This document shows, in pieces, positions 27,676-34,983 of a DNA stretch of 64,000 bases (within the stretch, counting starts at the first letter, position 1; each line of letters begins with the position of its first letter). The position numbers and the translations under genes were made by a program. Under the pieces are notes generated by a model, which was not told the origin of the DNA, did not search any database, and was given only the letters and a program-made list of their open reading frames with translations. Source of the DNA: Burkholderiales bacterium. Lineage in GTDB: Bacteria; Pseudomonadota; Gammaproteobacteria; Burkholderiales; Burkholderiaceae_C. Where the stretch lies: positions 682,001 to 746,000 of the forward strand of contig JADJDV010000007.1 of the NCBI GenBank assembly GCA_016702555.1, read 5' to 3'.

Positions 27676-29073
27676 ATGACTGAAATCACCACGCCGGCGC
27701 CACGCGTCGGCTTCGTCAGCTTGGGCTGCCCGAAGGCGCTGACCGATTCCGAGCTGATCCTGACCCAGCTCTCGGCCGAGGGCTACACCACCAGCAAGAC
27801 CTTCGAGGGCGCCGACCTGGTGATCGTCAACACCTGCGGCTTCATCGACGATGCGGTCAAGGAAAGCCTGGACACCATCGGCGAGGCGCTGGCCGTGAAC
27901 GGCAAGGTGATCGTCACCGGCTGCCTGGGCGCCAGGAAGATCGGCACCGGCCCCGATGAGTCGGAAACCCTGGTCAAGCACCTGCACCCTTCGGTGCTGG
28001 CCGTCACCGGCCCGCAGGCCACGCAGGAGGTGATGGACGCCGTCCACACCCACCTGCCCAAGCCGCACGACCCCTTCCTGGACCTGGTGCCGGGCGCTTT
28101 CGGCGAAGCCGGCATCAAGCTCACGCCGCGCCACTACGCCTACCTGAAGATCAGCGAGGGCTGCAACCACCGCTGCAGCTTCTGCATCATCCCGTCGATG
28201 CGCGGCGACCTGGTCAGCCGCCCGATCGGCGAGGTGCTGAAGGAGGCGCGCGCGCTGTTCGAGGGCGGCGTGAAGGAGTTGCTGATCATCAGCCAGGACA
28301 CCTCGGCCTACGGCGTGGATCTGAAGTACCGCACCGGCTTCTGGGACGGCCGGCCGGTGAAGACGCGCCTGCTGGAGCTGGCGCAGGCGCTGGGCGAGCT
28401 GGCCGCGCCGCACGGCGCCTGGGTGCGCTTGCATTACGTCTATCCCTACCCACATGTGGACGAGGTCATCCCGCTGATGGCGTCGGGGCGCGTGCTGCCG
28501 TATCTGGACGTGCCCTTCCAGCACAGCCACCCGGACGTGCTGCGGCGCATGAAGCGCCCGGCCAGCGGCGAGAAGAACCTGGAGCGCATCGCGCGCTGGC
28601 GCCAGATGTGCCCCGAGATCGTGATCCGCTCGACCTTCATCGCCGGTTTCCCGGGCGAGACTGAAGCCGAGTTCGAGCACCTGCTGGACTTCATGCGCGA
28701 GGCGCGCATCGACCGCGCCGGCTGCTTCGCCTACTCACCGGTCGAGGGCGCCGCCGCCAACGATTTGCCCGGCATGCTGCCGCCCGAGCTGCGCGAAGAG
28801 CGCCGCGCGCGCTTCATGCAGGTGGCCGAGGAGGTATCGACCGCCAAGCTGCGTGAGCGCATCGGCGCCACCATGCAGGTGCTGGTCGATTCTGCGCCGG
28901 CGCTGGGCCGCCGCGGCGGCGTGGGGCGCAGCTACGCCGATGCGCCTGAGATCGACGGCACGGTGCAGCTGCTGCCGCCGGAGAAGATCAGCAAGACCCT
29001 GAAGGCGGGTGAATTCACCCGCGCGCGCATCGTCGGCACGCAGGGCCACGATCTGGTGGCCGTACCCATTTGA
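27676..29073 (+). CDS. rimO: ribosomal protein S12 methylthiotransferase
   Basis: 465 residues. N-terminal UPF0004 domain with its cluster cysteines (GCPKALTDSE, NTCGFID, TGCLG), the radical-SAM motif CNHRCSFC (Cys163, 167, 170) and a C-terminal TRAM domain. Adds a methylthio group to the conserved aspartate of S12. Likely shares a transcript with phaR. Confidence 0.95.
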   Translation: MTEITTPAPRVGFVSLGCPKALTDSELILTQLSAEGYTTSKTFEGADLVIVNTCGFIDDAVKESLDTIGEALAVNGKVIVTGCLGARKIGTGPDESETLVKHLHPSVLAVTGPQATQEVMDAVHTHLPKPHDPFLDLVPGAFGEAGIKLTPRHYAYLKISEGCNHRCSFCIIPSMRGDLVSRPIGEVLKEARALFEGGVKELLIISQDTSAYGVDLKYRTGFWDGRPVKTRLLELAQALGELAAPHGAWVRLHYVYPYPHVDEVIPLMASGRVLPYLDVPFQHSHPDVLRRMKRPASGEKNLERIARWRQMCPEIVIRSTFIAGFPGETEAEFEHLLDFMREARIDRAGCFAYSPVEGAAANDLPGMLPPELREERRARFMQVAEEVSTAKLRERIGATMQVLVDSAPALGRRGGVGRSYADAPEIDGTVQLLPPEKISKTLKAGEFTRARIVGTQGHDLVAVPI

Positions 29074-29080
29074 GCGGCGG

Positions 29081-29434
29081 TCAACGCCTGCTGCTTTGTT
29101 CCTTGATCAGCCAGGCTGCCACATCGGCTTTTTCCAGCGCCGAGCAAGCTCGTGTGAGCGCGGCTTGGCAGCGGTTTCTGAACCACCGTTCCAGCTTGTC
29201 GTGGTCGATGGGCGCGTCGAGTTGCAACTCCAGCGGCGTCGCGCCGGCTTCCAGGCGCGCCAGCAATTGGCTGCCCCGCGCCGGATCGGCCCCAGCGCCG
29301 GCATCGCGCGTGTACTCGGCCAGTACCTGGCCGGGTGTGGCGTGCACGGATTCGGCCTGCCCGTTGCTGATGAGGCAGGTGGTCAAGGCCAAGGTGACCA
29401 GGGATGGGAACAGGTGGTGGTTTGTGAATGGCAT
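29081..29434 (-). CDS. DUF1924-like protein that has lost its heme-binding segment
   Basis: 117 residues with a signal peptide (ending about GQAES). The N-terminal part TPGQVLAEYTRDAGAGADPARG and the C-terminal part RWFRNRCQAALTRACSALEK both match DUF1924 proteins, which normally carry a CxxCH heme site between them. Here that middle segment (some 30-40 residues) is missing and no CxxCH exists. Good ribosome site GGAG seven bases upstream. It follows the broken rubredoxin gene on the same strand by 19 bp, so both look like remains of a redox operon. Confidence 0.65.
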   Translation of the reverse strand: MPFTNHHLFPSLVTLALTTCLISNGQAESVHATPGQVLAEYTRDAGAGADPARGSQLLARLEAGATPLELQLDAPIDHDKLERWFRNRCQAALTRACSALEKADVAAWLIKEQSSRR

Positions 29435-29453
29435 GGCGGCGCTCCAACGTTAC

Positions 29454-29642
29454 TCACATGGCTTCAAAGCCGGTTCTTGCCGACACCGCATTCCGGGCAT
29501 TTCCAGTCGACGGCCACCGCCCGCCAGGCGGTGCCGGGGCAATGCTGTGCTCGGGCAGGCCCAGCATCGGATCATAGACCAGGCCGCAGACCAGGCACAT
29601 CTGGATTTGCGCGGTGTCGGTTTGGGCGGGGCGCTGGCTCAT
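29454..29642 (-). pseudogene. rubredoxin, frameshifted
   Basis: Starts at 29642 with AAAGGA upstream and reads MSQRPAQTD...MCLVCGLVYDP, the first iron-binding CxxC half of a rubredoxin. After GLPEHSIAP the frame is lost: the continuation GTAWRAVAVDWKCPECGVGK, with the second CxxC, lies in another frame from about 29537. A base is missing in the CCCCGG run at 29534-29540. A second shift near 29469-29472 would restore the original frame for the last residues FEAM. As written, the product keeps only two of four iron ligands. Confidence 0.8.
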
Positions 29643-29702
29643 GGCGATTCCTTTCTGGGGCGTGCGGCGATGAATCGGTGTGAAAGGATTCTGCGCAGCC
29701 CA

Positions 29703-29720
29703 TCTGAAGCGCGTCTGAAG
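29703..29720 (-). promoter_or_regulatory. direct CTTCAGA repeat, possible response-regulator site
   Basis: On the minus strand CTTCAGA occurs twice, 11 bp apart, about 60 bp upstream of the rubredoxin start. Half sites spaced one helical turn apart are the usual layout for OmpR/PmrA/QseB-type regulators. No such regulator gene is in the window. Confidence 0.4.
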
Positions 29721-29821
29721 TCTGAGCACACCATGCCACGGCGCCGCCACGGCTTGGAGTATGCTTGGCCCGCCCTGCGGCGGTGACCAGCCCGGGCGAC
29801 CTCCAACATGTCCAGCAGTGC

Positions 29822-29848
29822 AAAAAAAAGCCGCTCAAACGAGCGGCT
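29822..29848 (-). terminator. Rho-independent terminator, minus strand
   Basis: AGCCGCTC, loop GTTT, GAGCGGCT, then eight T when read on the minus strand. It lies 56 bp beyond the left att copy, facing transcripts arriving from the right. Before integration it would have been the terminator of tRNA-Leu, whose 3' end is the att sequence. Confidence 0.8.
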
Positions 29849-29903
29849 GATTCGGGAAACAGCAGAACAATCTCTGCTATTTCAACAACATGTCTATCAC
29901 ATC

Positions 29904-29917
29904 TGGTGCCCAGGAGA
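29904..29917. repeat. left attachment site copy (attL)
   Basis: TGGTGCCCAGGAGA, identical to the 3' end of the tRNA-Leu gene including its CCA (38680-38693) and in the same orientation. Confidence 0.85.
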
Positions 29918-30146
29918 CGGGCGACCAAACACCCTGGCGATTCCTAAGCTGTTGATTTATAAGGGTTGACGATGCGGTACGGTTGAAGGATGCCGCAAAT
30001 CTACCACAGCTAAATCGCGCGGTCACCCTATCGGCCCCGCGAAGTTCTCACTTCCGAGCATGTAGGGTCATTGCTTGGCGTCCGCGCGGTCAGCGTTCAG
30101 CATTCCATCCATGCCACTTTCGGCATGCCTCCACAAGGATCACGGA
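29918..30146. other. non-coding left end of the element
   Basis: AT-richer sequence around 29945-29965 and no convincing gene. It may hold the outer integrase arm sites and a promoter for the two short genes that follow. Confidence 0.4.
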
Positions 30147-30359
30147 ATGCAAGTCAGCTTCAACGCCACCCCCGCCAGCAGCAGCCCCAGCGGCTGCACC
30201 CTCGAAGTCACCCCCGGCTACCTTTGGGCAAAGATCGGAGGCCGCGAGGTTTTCGTTAAATGGCGCTCAGGTCTGCCCCTGCGGGAGTTCGCGCGGGAAC
30301 GCACGGCGACCGATACACAGCTTTGGGGCTTCGGTGCCTACGTGGTGATTTCCCGTTGA
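30147..30359 (+). CDS. short unknown protein of the element
   Basis: 70 residues starting MQVSFNATPASSS, with AAGGA about eight bases upstream. No family recognised, no signal peptide or membrane span. Rich in Ser/Thr at the start, basic in the middle (FVKWRSGLPLREFARERT). Followed 23 bp later by another unknown gene on the same strand. Confidence 0.55.
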   Translation: MQVSFNATPASSSPSGCTLEVTPGYLWAKIGGREVFVKWRSGLPLREFARERTATDTQLWGFGAYVVISR

Positions 30360-30382
30360 TCCACGCCAGCGAAGGAACGAAC

Positions 30383-30883
30383 ATGAACACACCAGCCCAG
30401 CCCAGCCACAACGACAGCCGGCCAACGACCCGCGACCAACAGCGCAGGGATCGAAAGACACTGCGGCCGGCACCCGCCGACTTCGCCGATGTGGTGGACA
30501 CCGTGCGGCAGACATTCGAAGCCGTCATTGAAGAAATGAGCCAGGTCAAGGAAGCATCCGGCCATTGGCCTACCGTGGGCTACGCCTTCGACAGCCTACG
30601 TGTGCAGCAACTCGGGTGGCCCCACCAGACGCACCGCAGGGGCACCGTCACGGTCACCCTCGACGCCGACACGGCGCAGGCGTTCGCCAGGATGCAGGAC
30701 CTGATGGGCGCCATGGGCGGCGTGGTGTTCACGCCTTCCACCGCCCTTGAGGTCTTGATGCTCCACAGCAAATTCTGGATGGACGCCAAGGATGCCCACC
30801 CAGATATTGCCGATGCGGTCATCCAACGATGCGAAGCGAAGGTAACCGAATGGGTTGCGCAGGACGCCGGCAGGCTGCAATGA
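30383..30883 (+). CDS. unknown protein of the element
   Basis: 166 residues, ATG 30383 with GAAGGAAC upstream. A disordered, charged start (residues 1 to about 30: Thr/Asp/Arg/Gln-rich), then a helical domain, and a segment TVTVTLDADTAQAFARMQDL reminiscent of short DNA-binding or adaptor folds but not assignable. No signal peptide. Probably co-transcribed with the 70-residue gene before it. Confidence 0.6.
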   Translation: MNTPAQPSHNDSRPTTRDQQRRDRKTLRPAPADFADVVDTVRQTFEAVIEEMSQVKEASGHWPTVGYAFDSLRVQQLGWPHQTHRRGTVTVTLDADTAQAFARMQDLMGAMGGVVFTPSTALEVLMLHSKFWMDAKDAHPDIADAVIQRCEAKVTEWVAQDAGRLQ

Positions 30884-31293
30884 ACATGAGGCGCCAGCAC
30901 GGTGGCCCCTACGGGGGCCGCTTTGCGGGGCAATAATTTAGGGGGTGCTTAAGGACAAAAGAACGCAACATGGCAGGCTAGTCACCTGTCGTTCTTCTGA
31001 CCGGGGGCGTCTCTATCCTCAAGGGTAGGACACCGGCACTGGCGACACGCCGGTTCAAGGGACACTCATCGCCAACCAGGTAGCCATCAGGGCTATGTGG
31101 AAGCGAGGGGCCACCTTGGCTCCCCTACCGAGACACTTTCGGGACCCTCACGGGGACCTACTGTGGGGGGTAGGGGGGGCTAAGGAGAGCCTATCGCTCC
31201 CAGATAGTCATACCCCTAGTCAACAACCATGAGGATAACCTTATGGTTCCATAGGGTATTGCTTAGGGGCAGGTGTACCAACCACTGTTTGCG
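30884..31293. other. hairpin-dense non-coding block
   Basis: No believable gene. Hairpins: GGCCCC/GGGGCC (30904-30920), AAGAACG/CGTTCTT with inner CAGG/CCTG (30959-30996), CTATCC/GGGTAG with loop TCAA (31013-31028), ACCGGC/GCCGGT (31032-31053), TAGCC/GGCTA (31081-31095), AGGGGCCA/TGGCTCCCCT (31106-31126), CTATC/GATAG (31191-31207) and a nested pair CCCCTA/TAGGGG around ACCTTATGG/CCATAGGGT (31213-31269). It may be a structured RNA, a replication origin or a set of terminators. Confidence 0.5.
30935..30966. repeat. dispersed element repeat, related copy
   Basis: The first 21 bases match 34082-34102 at 20 positions, and ACAAAAGAACGC (30955-30966) recurs exactly at 34250-34261. Confidence 0.7.
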
Positions 31294-31866
31294 TCATACA
31301 CGGTAACCGCATACGTATACGCCGGCCTTCCCTAGCCTGTCATCGCCGACATACTCCACCTGTATCGACATGGCCCGCTCTAGATTACCGGACCCCAGGG
31401 TAGCGAATGGGAAGAATTGGTTTCGGTACAGCTTACGCGACATGTCGCCTGATGGGTTGGTGACTGTAGGGTCATAGAACACCTTGTCCCCGAAGGTGGC
31501 CTTAGCGGGCCTCGTGGGGTCCGCAGTGAGAAGCCCGGCAGGATCGAATGAGCATGGGGCATCCACACCCTCGTAGGGGGAATCCGCGTCCTTACGGAAA
31601 GCGTAGCTATCGCTGGAGAACACCTTGAGCATTCCCCGGAATTTCGCATCGTTGGGGGCCGGGTCAAGGTAGCTGACCGCAAACGTCTCACCGTACATCG
31701 ACGGCCAGAAGGGGCCTTCAACGAGCGGTAAGGGGTCCGGGCGGGGCGGTTCAGGCGTCACTGGGACCTCCGGTACGGGCTGCTGTGGTTTGTCATCATC
31801 GCCACCCCCACAGGCCCCGAGGGTGACCAAGAGGGCCGTAAGGCCGATTGCTGTAAGTGTTCTCAT
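31294..31866 (-). CDS. unknown lipoprotein carried by the element
   Basis: 190 residues. Clear lipoprotein signal peptide with lipobox LGAC (Cys19) followed by GGGDDD, then a Pro-rich spacer (about 27-48) and a beta-rich domain with two cysteines (DAPCSFD and VYVCGYRV) that could pair. The Asp residues after the lipid-modified Cys suggest inner-membrane retention by the Lol rule as known in E. coli. No family recognised. A secreted cargo protein in a small element suggests a role at the host surface, for example exclusion, but there is no direct evidence. Confidence 0.7.
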   Translation of the reverse strand: MRTLTAIGLTALLVTLGACGGGDDDKPQQPVPEVPVTPEPPRPDPLPLVEGPFWPSMYGETFAVSYLDPAPNDAKFRGMLKVFSSDSYAFRKDADSPYEGVDAPCSFDPAGLLTADPTRPAKATFGDKVFYDPTVTNPSGDMSRKLYRNQFFPFATLGSGNLERAMSIQVEYVGDDRLGKAGVYVCGYRV

Positions 31867-32104
31867 GTCTGTGCGCGCCCGTTTTAAGAAGGCCCGATCC
31901 TACTGGACGGGCAGACACCGGCCCGTGACCACGGTCAACGCAAGCGCTACGACACGGGCAGCCGCGTGGGACCCCGAATGTTTTGGCGCGAAACCTTGAG
32001 AAGGTACTCGACGAGAACGCGGCGCTGAATCCCCCCCCAGGGGGGCCACTCGGGGCCACAGCAGGCAGCCGGCAGGACCGTTTCCAGAATGTGCATGGGC
32101 TCAA
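31867..32104. other. non-coding gap between lipoprotein and zinc-ribbon genes
   Basis: About 240 bp holding the lipoprotein promoter region. No gene supported on either strand. Confidence 0.4.
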
Positions 32105-32362
32105 TCACTCAAACTTTGAGGAGTAGCCGGGCAGCGTTTCCACGGCAGCCGGCAAGAAGCCCCAGCGGTCCCCGGCCAGGCCGCAAGCGGTACAGCGGAC
32201 CGGGGCACTCGGGATCAGGAACTCAGGATGCGGTAGCTGGTCGGCGACTGAGGTTGTCTTGAGCATCGCCACCGTGATGCGTTCGATACCGGCGCCACCA
32301 CAGCGCGGGCACTCCAACCCGCTGGCCATCGCAGCAAGCGTGAAGCCACGCAGATACCCCAT
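32105..32362 (-). CDS. small zinc-ribbon protein
   Basis: 85 residues from ATG 32362, with GGAAG six bases upstream. Two CxxC pairs, CPRCGG and CTACG, about 40 residues apart, form a likely four-Cys zinc ribbon. Phage and plasmid antitermination or DnaJ-like zinc proteins look like this, but no family can be named. The frame stays open upstream to 32485, which would add 41 residues without a ribosome site. Confidence 0.55.
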   Translation of the reverse strand: MGYLRGFTLAAMASGLECPRCGGAGIERITVAMLKTTSVADQLPHPEFLIPSAPVRCTACGLAGDRWGFLPAAVETLPGYSSKFE

Positions 32363-32530
32363 GCCGTTCTTCCGTAATTCAAGGCCGGTGCGCTGCCGGC
32401 TGGCGCAGGTTAGCGCCTGCTTGCTTGTGGTCCCTGGCGGCATGGTAGCAGTAACCCACAGCGCCAGTAGGGTTACCCTGAACAATCCCCAGGGTGTCCA
32501 GTTGGACTACAGCCTAACACCACACTTCGA

Positions 32531-32614
32531 TCTGACACTTTTCGTGTGCATCTAGGGTTACTTTCGGAATTGATTGACAGTAGGCAGTGAAGGTCTTAGA
32601 CTCTAGTCTGACAC
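32531..32614 (+). promoter_or_regulatory. resolvase promoter with TCTGACAC repeats
   Basis: -35 TTGACA (32574-32579), 17-bp spacer, -10 TAGACT (32597-32602). TCTGACAC occurs upstream (32531-32538), and AGTCTGACAC lies over the expected start point (32605-32614). The second motif recurs twice downstream of the gene, so it may be an operator or recombination subsite for the resolvase. Confidence 0.5.
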
Positions 32615-32633
32615 TTCCACGGAGCACCCGACC

Positions 32634-33269
32634 ATGATCACCGCCACCACCACAGCCCCGATAGCCAGCAAGCTGGCAGCCCCCAGCACCGCAGCCCCCG
32701 GTCAGCAGATCGGCTACACCCGTGTTTCCACGATCACACAGAACACGGAGGGGCAGCTTGTCGGAGTTGATCTTGCCCGGACGTTCGAGGACAAGGCCAG
32801 CGGCAAGGACACCAAGCGGCCCCAGCTGGCTGCCTGCATGGCCCACCTGCGCAGCGGGGATACCCTGCACGTCAACAGCATGGACCGCTTGGCCCGCAAC
32901 CTTGACGACTTGCGGCGCATCATGGACAGCCTGACAGGCAGGGGCGTCACCGTGGTCTTTCACCGCGAGGCGATGCGGTTCGAGCCGATCACCGCTGACA
33001 TGGAACGGGGCAGGGCGGATATGGCCCGGCTGATGCTGTCGATCATGGGGGCGGTTGCTGAGTTCGAACGGTCCCTGATCCTGGAGAGGCAGCGTGAAGG
33101 CATCGCCATTGCCAAGCAGGCGGGCAAGTACCGGGGCCGCAAGCCCAGCCTTTCGGATGCCCAGGCGCAGGAACTGCGCAGCAGGGTTGCCGCTGGGGAA
33201 TCGAAAGTCGCCCTTGCGAAGGCGTTCGGGATCAGCCGGGAGACGGTGTACGGGTACCTGCGGGGATGA
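32634..33269 (+). CDS. serine recombinase (resolvase/invertase family)
   Basis: 211 residues. N-terminal disordered tail, then the catalytic domain with YTRVST (nucleophile Ser32), the MDRLARNLDDLRRI segment with active-site arginines, a long dimer helix E (FERSLILERQREGIAIAKQ), a basic RGRKP linker and a C-terminal helix-turn-helix (VALAKAFGISRETVYGYLRG). Such enzymes resolve dimers or invert DNA at short sites. ATG 32634 with GGAG nine bases upstream. Repeats TCTGACAC flank it on both sides. Confidence 0.9.
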   Translation: MITATTTAPIASKLAAPSTAAPGQQIGYTRVSTITQNTEGQLVGVDLARTFEDKASGKDTKRPQLAACMAHLRSGDTLHVNSMDRLARNLDDLRRIMDSLTGRGVTVVFHREAMRFEPITADMERGRADMARLMLSIMGAVAEFERSLILERQREGIAIAKQAGKYRGRKPSLSDAQAQELRSRVAAGESKVALAKAFGISRETVYGYLRG

Positions 33270-33815
33270 CTCAAAACTGAGCCATGACAGCAGGGGCTGA
33301 GTTTTCAGCCGCACCTTCAACGAACTCAGAACTGAGGCGGTTGCCCGGCAGACGCCAGTCTGACACCGACCACTCACCAGGTCGGGGGGGTGTGTACTGA
33401 GTTTCCAGTAGACGGCCGCACGCACCTGAATTCTCAGGGCAGCGCCCCCAGTTTTGGGGCATCTTCACCAGGTCGGCCAGGGGGGTCTGCTGAGTTCTCA
33501 GCATACCCGGCGGGGACTGTCCATCCAGTTTTGGGGCATCGGCCGGCACCACTCAGCCGAGATTGCGACCCAGTGTCCGGGGCGGAGACTTCCGTCCAGT
33601 TTTGGACAAAAGATCGGCGCAGTTTTCCGCCAACCCTCCACGGGCAGACGCCAGTCTGACACTGGCCGGCAGCGGCCACCACCCGGCTACCCTCGACACT
33701 ACCGAGGTTAGGCATGCACCCAGGGCGGGGCGTGTGCTGAGTTTTCAGCAGACGGTCGCACTCGCCTGAACTCCCAGGCCAGCACTCGGGGCGGGGACTT
33801 TCCCTGAGTTTCCAG
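33270..33815. repeat. array of imperfect 12-bp palindromes
   Basis: CTGAGTTTTCAG and close variants at 33270, 33297, 33325, 33397, 33426, 33490, 33737, 33766 and 33804 (start positions), with weaker relatives (CCAGTTTTGGGG, CCAGTTTTGGAC) near 33450, 33527 and 33595. Several pairs are 27-29 bp apart. A 48-bp block at 33391-33438 recurs at 33731-33778, and GGCAGACGCCAGTCTGACAC occurs exactly at 33347 and 33643. The array begins one base after the resolvase stop codon. Confidence 0.8.
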
Positions 33816-33987
33816 CAAAAGCCCGAGGCCCCACCAAGCCCCCTAACCGCCCCTTCACGCCACTTTCGGCCGCCCCTGCCCCCACCCAGCGAGAGCGAGA
33901 AAGAAGCCCGTAGCGTGGCTGTAGGGGGCCGGGAGGGGCGTTTGGGTTTAGCCGACCGTATAGGACAAAGCACGGGCGGCAGGTCCA

Positions 33988-34031
33988 CGGCAGACACTCG
34001 GAAGTTTAGGCCGCACTCAAGGAGAAAGCAC
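33988..34031. repeat. 44-bp dispersed element repeat, copy 1
   Basis: 33 of 44 bases agree with copy 2, which starts 79 bp further on. Begins CGGCAGAC and ends AAGGAGAAAGCAC. Confidence 0.75.
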
Positions 34032-34066
34032 CCGCTGACCGCCCAGGGCACCCAGCCAGCACCCGT

Positions 34067-34110
34067 CGGCAGACGCTCAGGAATTTACGGGGTGCTTAAG
34101 GAGAGAGCAC
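34067..34110. repeat. 44-bp dispersed element repeat, copy 2
   Basis: Begins CGGCAGAC and ends AAGGAGAGAGCAC. Its middle (34082-34102) is almost identical to a segment 3.1 kb to the left at 30935. Confidence 0.75.
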
Positions 34111-34449
34111 AGCCAGGCAGGTCCAGCGGCACCCAGCAGCGCCACCCGGCACCCGCCCGGCACGCGTCCGGCACCTCTCGGGAACCGCTAGGAATACCGT
34201 AGCACGCCACCCAGGCGGGCAGCGGGCTTGCAAATGGTACTCGTATAGAACAAAAGAACGCTCCCCAAGCGTCACCTTCACAGGCCACCCCAGCGCCAGC
34301 TAGGTCCCACCCCAGCACCAGGACTCACCCCCTGGCATCGGCCCCGTCAGGTTCATTCCGGCGTGCGCAGCTATGCGCTGCTGGGCTTTTCTTTGCCTTC
34401 ACTCACCTCAAATTTGAGGGCAGCTACACCGACTCCACCGCCCCAAATC

Positions 34450-34899
34450 ATGCACACAAACCTTCAAACCACCGTCCCCGCTACCTACCCCCAGGCCCCC
34501 ATCGGGAAACCGTTTGGAGCCCCAGAATCACGCGCGGCAAGCCCAGTCCCCCCGCCATTCACCAGCGCCCGTAGTCGCCAGGCGCTCGAAGCCCGACAGG
34601 CCCGGCAAGCGCAATGGGCCACGCTCACCCTTCGCCAGCAATGGGCAGACGAAGCATGGATGCGGGCTCACCTCCACGAGGCCGGCATCCGGGTGACTGA
34701 TTCCCGTGAACCAGCGACGACCAGCCGACTGAGGTTGAAGCTAGGCCGCGCAGGGATCACACCCAGCGAAGCCCGCGAGGCGGTAGGCGGGACGCTCGCG
34801 GAGTACCTGCGGATGAACCCAGGGTTACCGCTGTGGGCCGCGCTGGCCTTGATCGTTGAGGCGTGTACCAGGTTCACGCCGACCACGGCCAAGAGCTGA
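34450..34899 (+). CDS. unknown basic protein of the element
   Basis: 149 residues from ATG 34450; a GTG at 34363 would give 178 residues, and neither has a strong ribosome site. A Pro/Thr-rich first part, then an Arg/Ala/Gln-rich helix (ARSRQALEARQARQAQWATL) and a C-terminal helical domain containing LKLGRAGITPSEAREAVGG. Basic and probably nucleic-acid binding, but no family can be named. Followed 84 bp later by a possible ribbon-helix-helix gene. Confidence 0.5.
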   Translation: MHTNLQTTVPATYPQAPIGKPFGAPESRAASPVPPPFTSARSRQALEARQARQAQWATLTLRQQWADEAWMRAHLHEAGIRVTDSREPATTSRLRLKLGRAGITPSEAREAVGGTLAEYLRMNPGLPLWAALALIVEACTRFTPTTAKS

Positions 34900-34983
34900 A
34901 GCCCCGTCCCCTTTCCACTTTCCAGCGGCGCATTGCCGCGCCAGCAGCGCATAGCTGCGCCCATTGAACAAGGAACCACCATC

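Larger units (their letters stand above)
29643..29903. other. non-coding stretch left of the integrated element
   Basis: Holds the rubredoxin upstream region with CTTCAGA repeats (29703-29720) and a minus-strand terminator (29822-29848). No believable gene on either strand. Confidence 0.6.
33270..34449. other. 1.2-kb non-coding repeat region
   Basis: No frame here has credible coding character: the open frames are Arg/Pro-rich by-products of G/C-rich repeats and lack ribosome sites. Left half holds the 12-bp palindrome array; right half holds the 44-bp dispersed repeats. The region could be an origin, a recombination region or a multi-site regulatory region. Confidence 0.6.

Noticed and set aside
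26821..28680. A minus-strand extension of rpoH of about 620 codons
   Set aside because: It crosses the promoter, phaR and rimO in antisense; only the part after 26820 resembles sigma-32.
29904..30050. tmRNA or second tRNA gene at the left end
   Set aside because: Only the 14-bp tRNA 3' end is present; no acceptor partner, anticodon arm or tag-reading frame follows.
33270..33815. CRISPR array
   Set aside because: The repeated unit is a 12-bp palindrome with irregular spacing and many variants; there are no uniform spacers and no cas genes.
33434..34202. Open frames of 60-205 codons in the repeat region
   Set aside because: Arg/Pro/Ser-rich products of G/C-rich repeats, several overlapping in different frames, with no ribosome sites.
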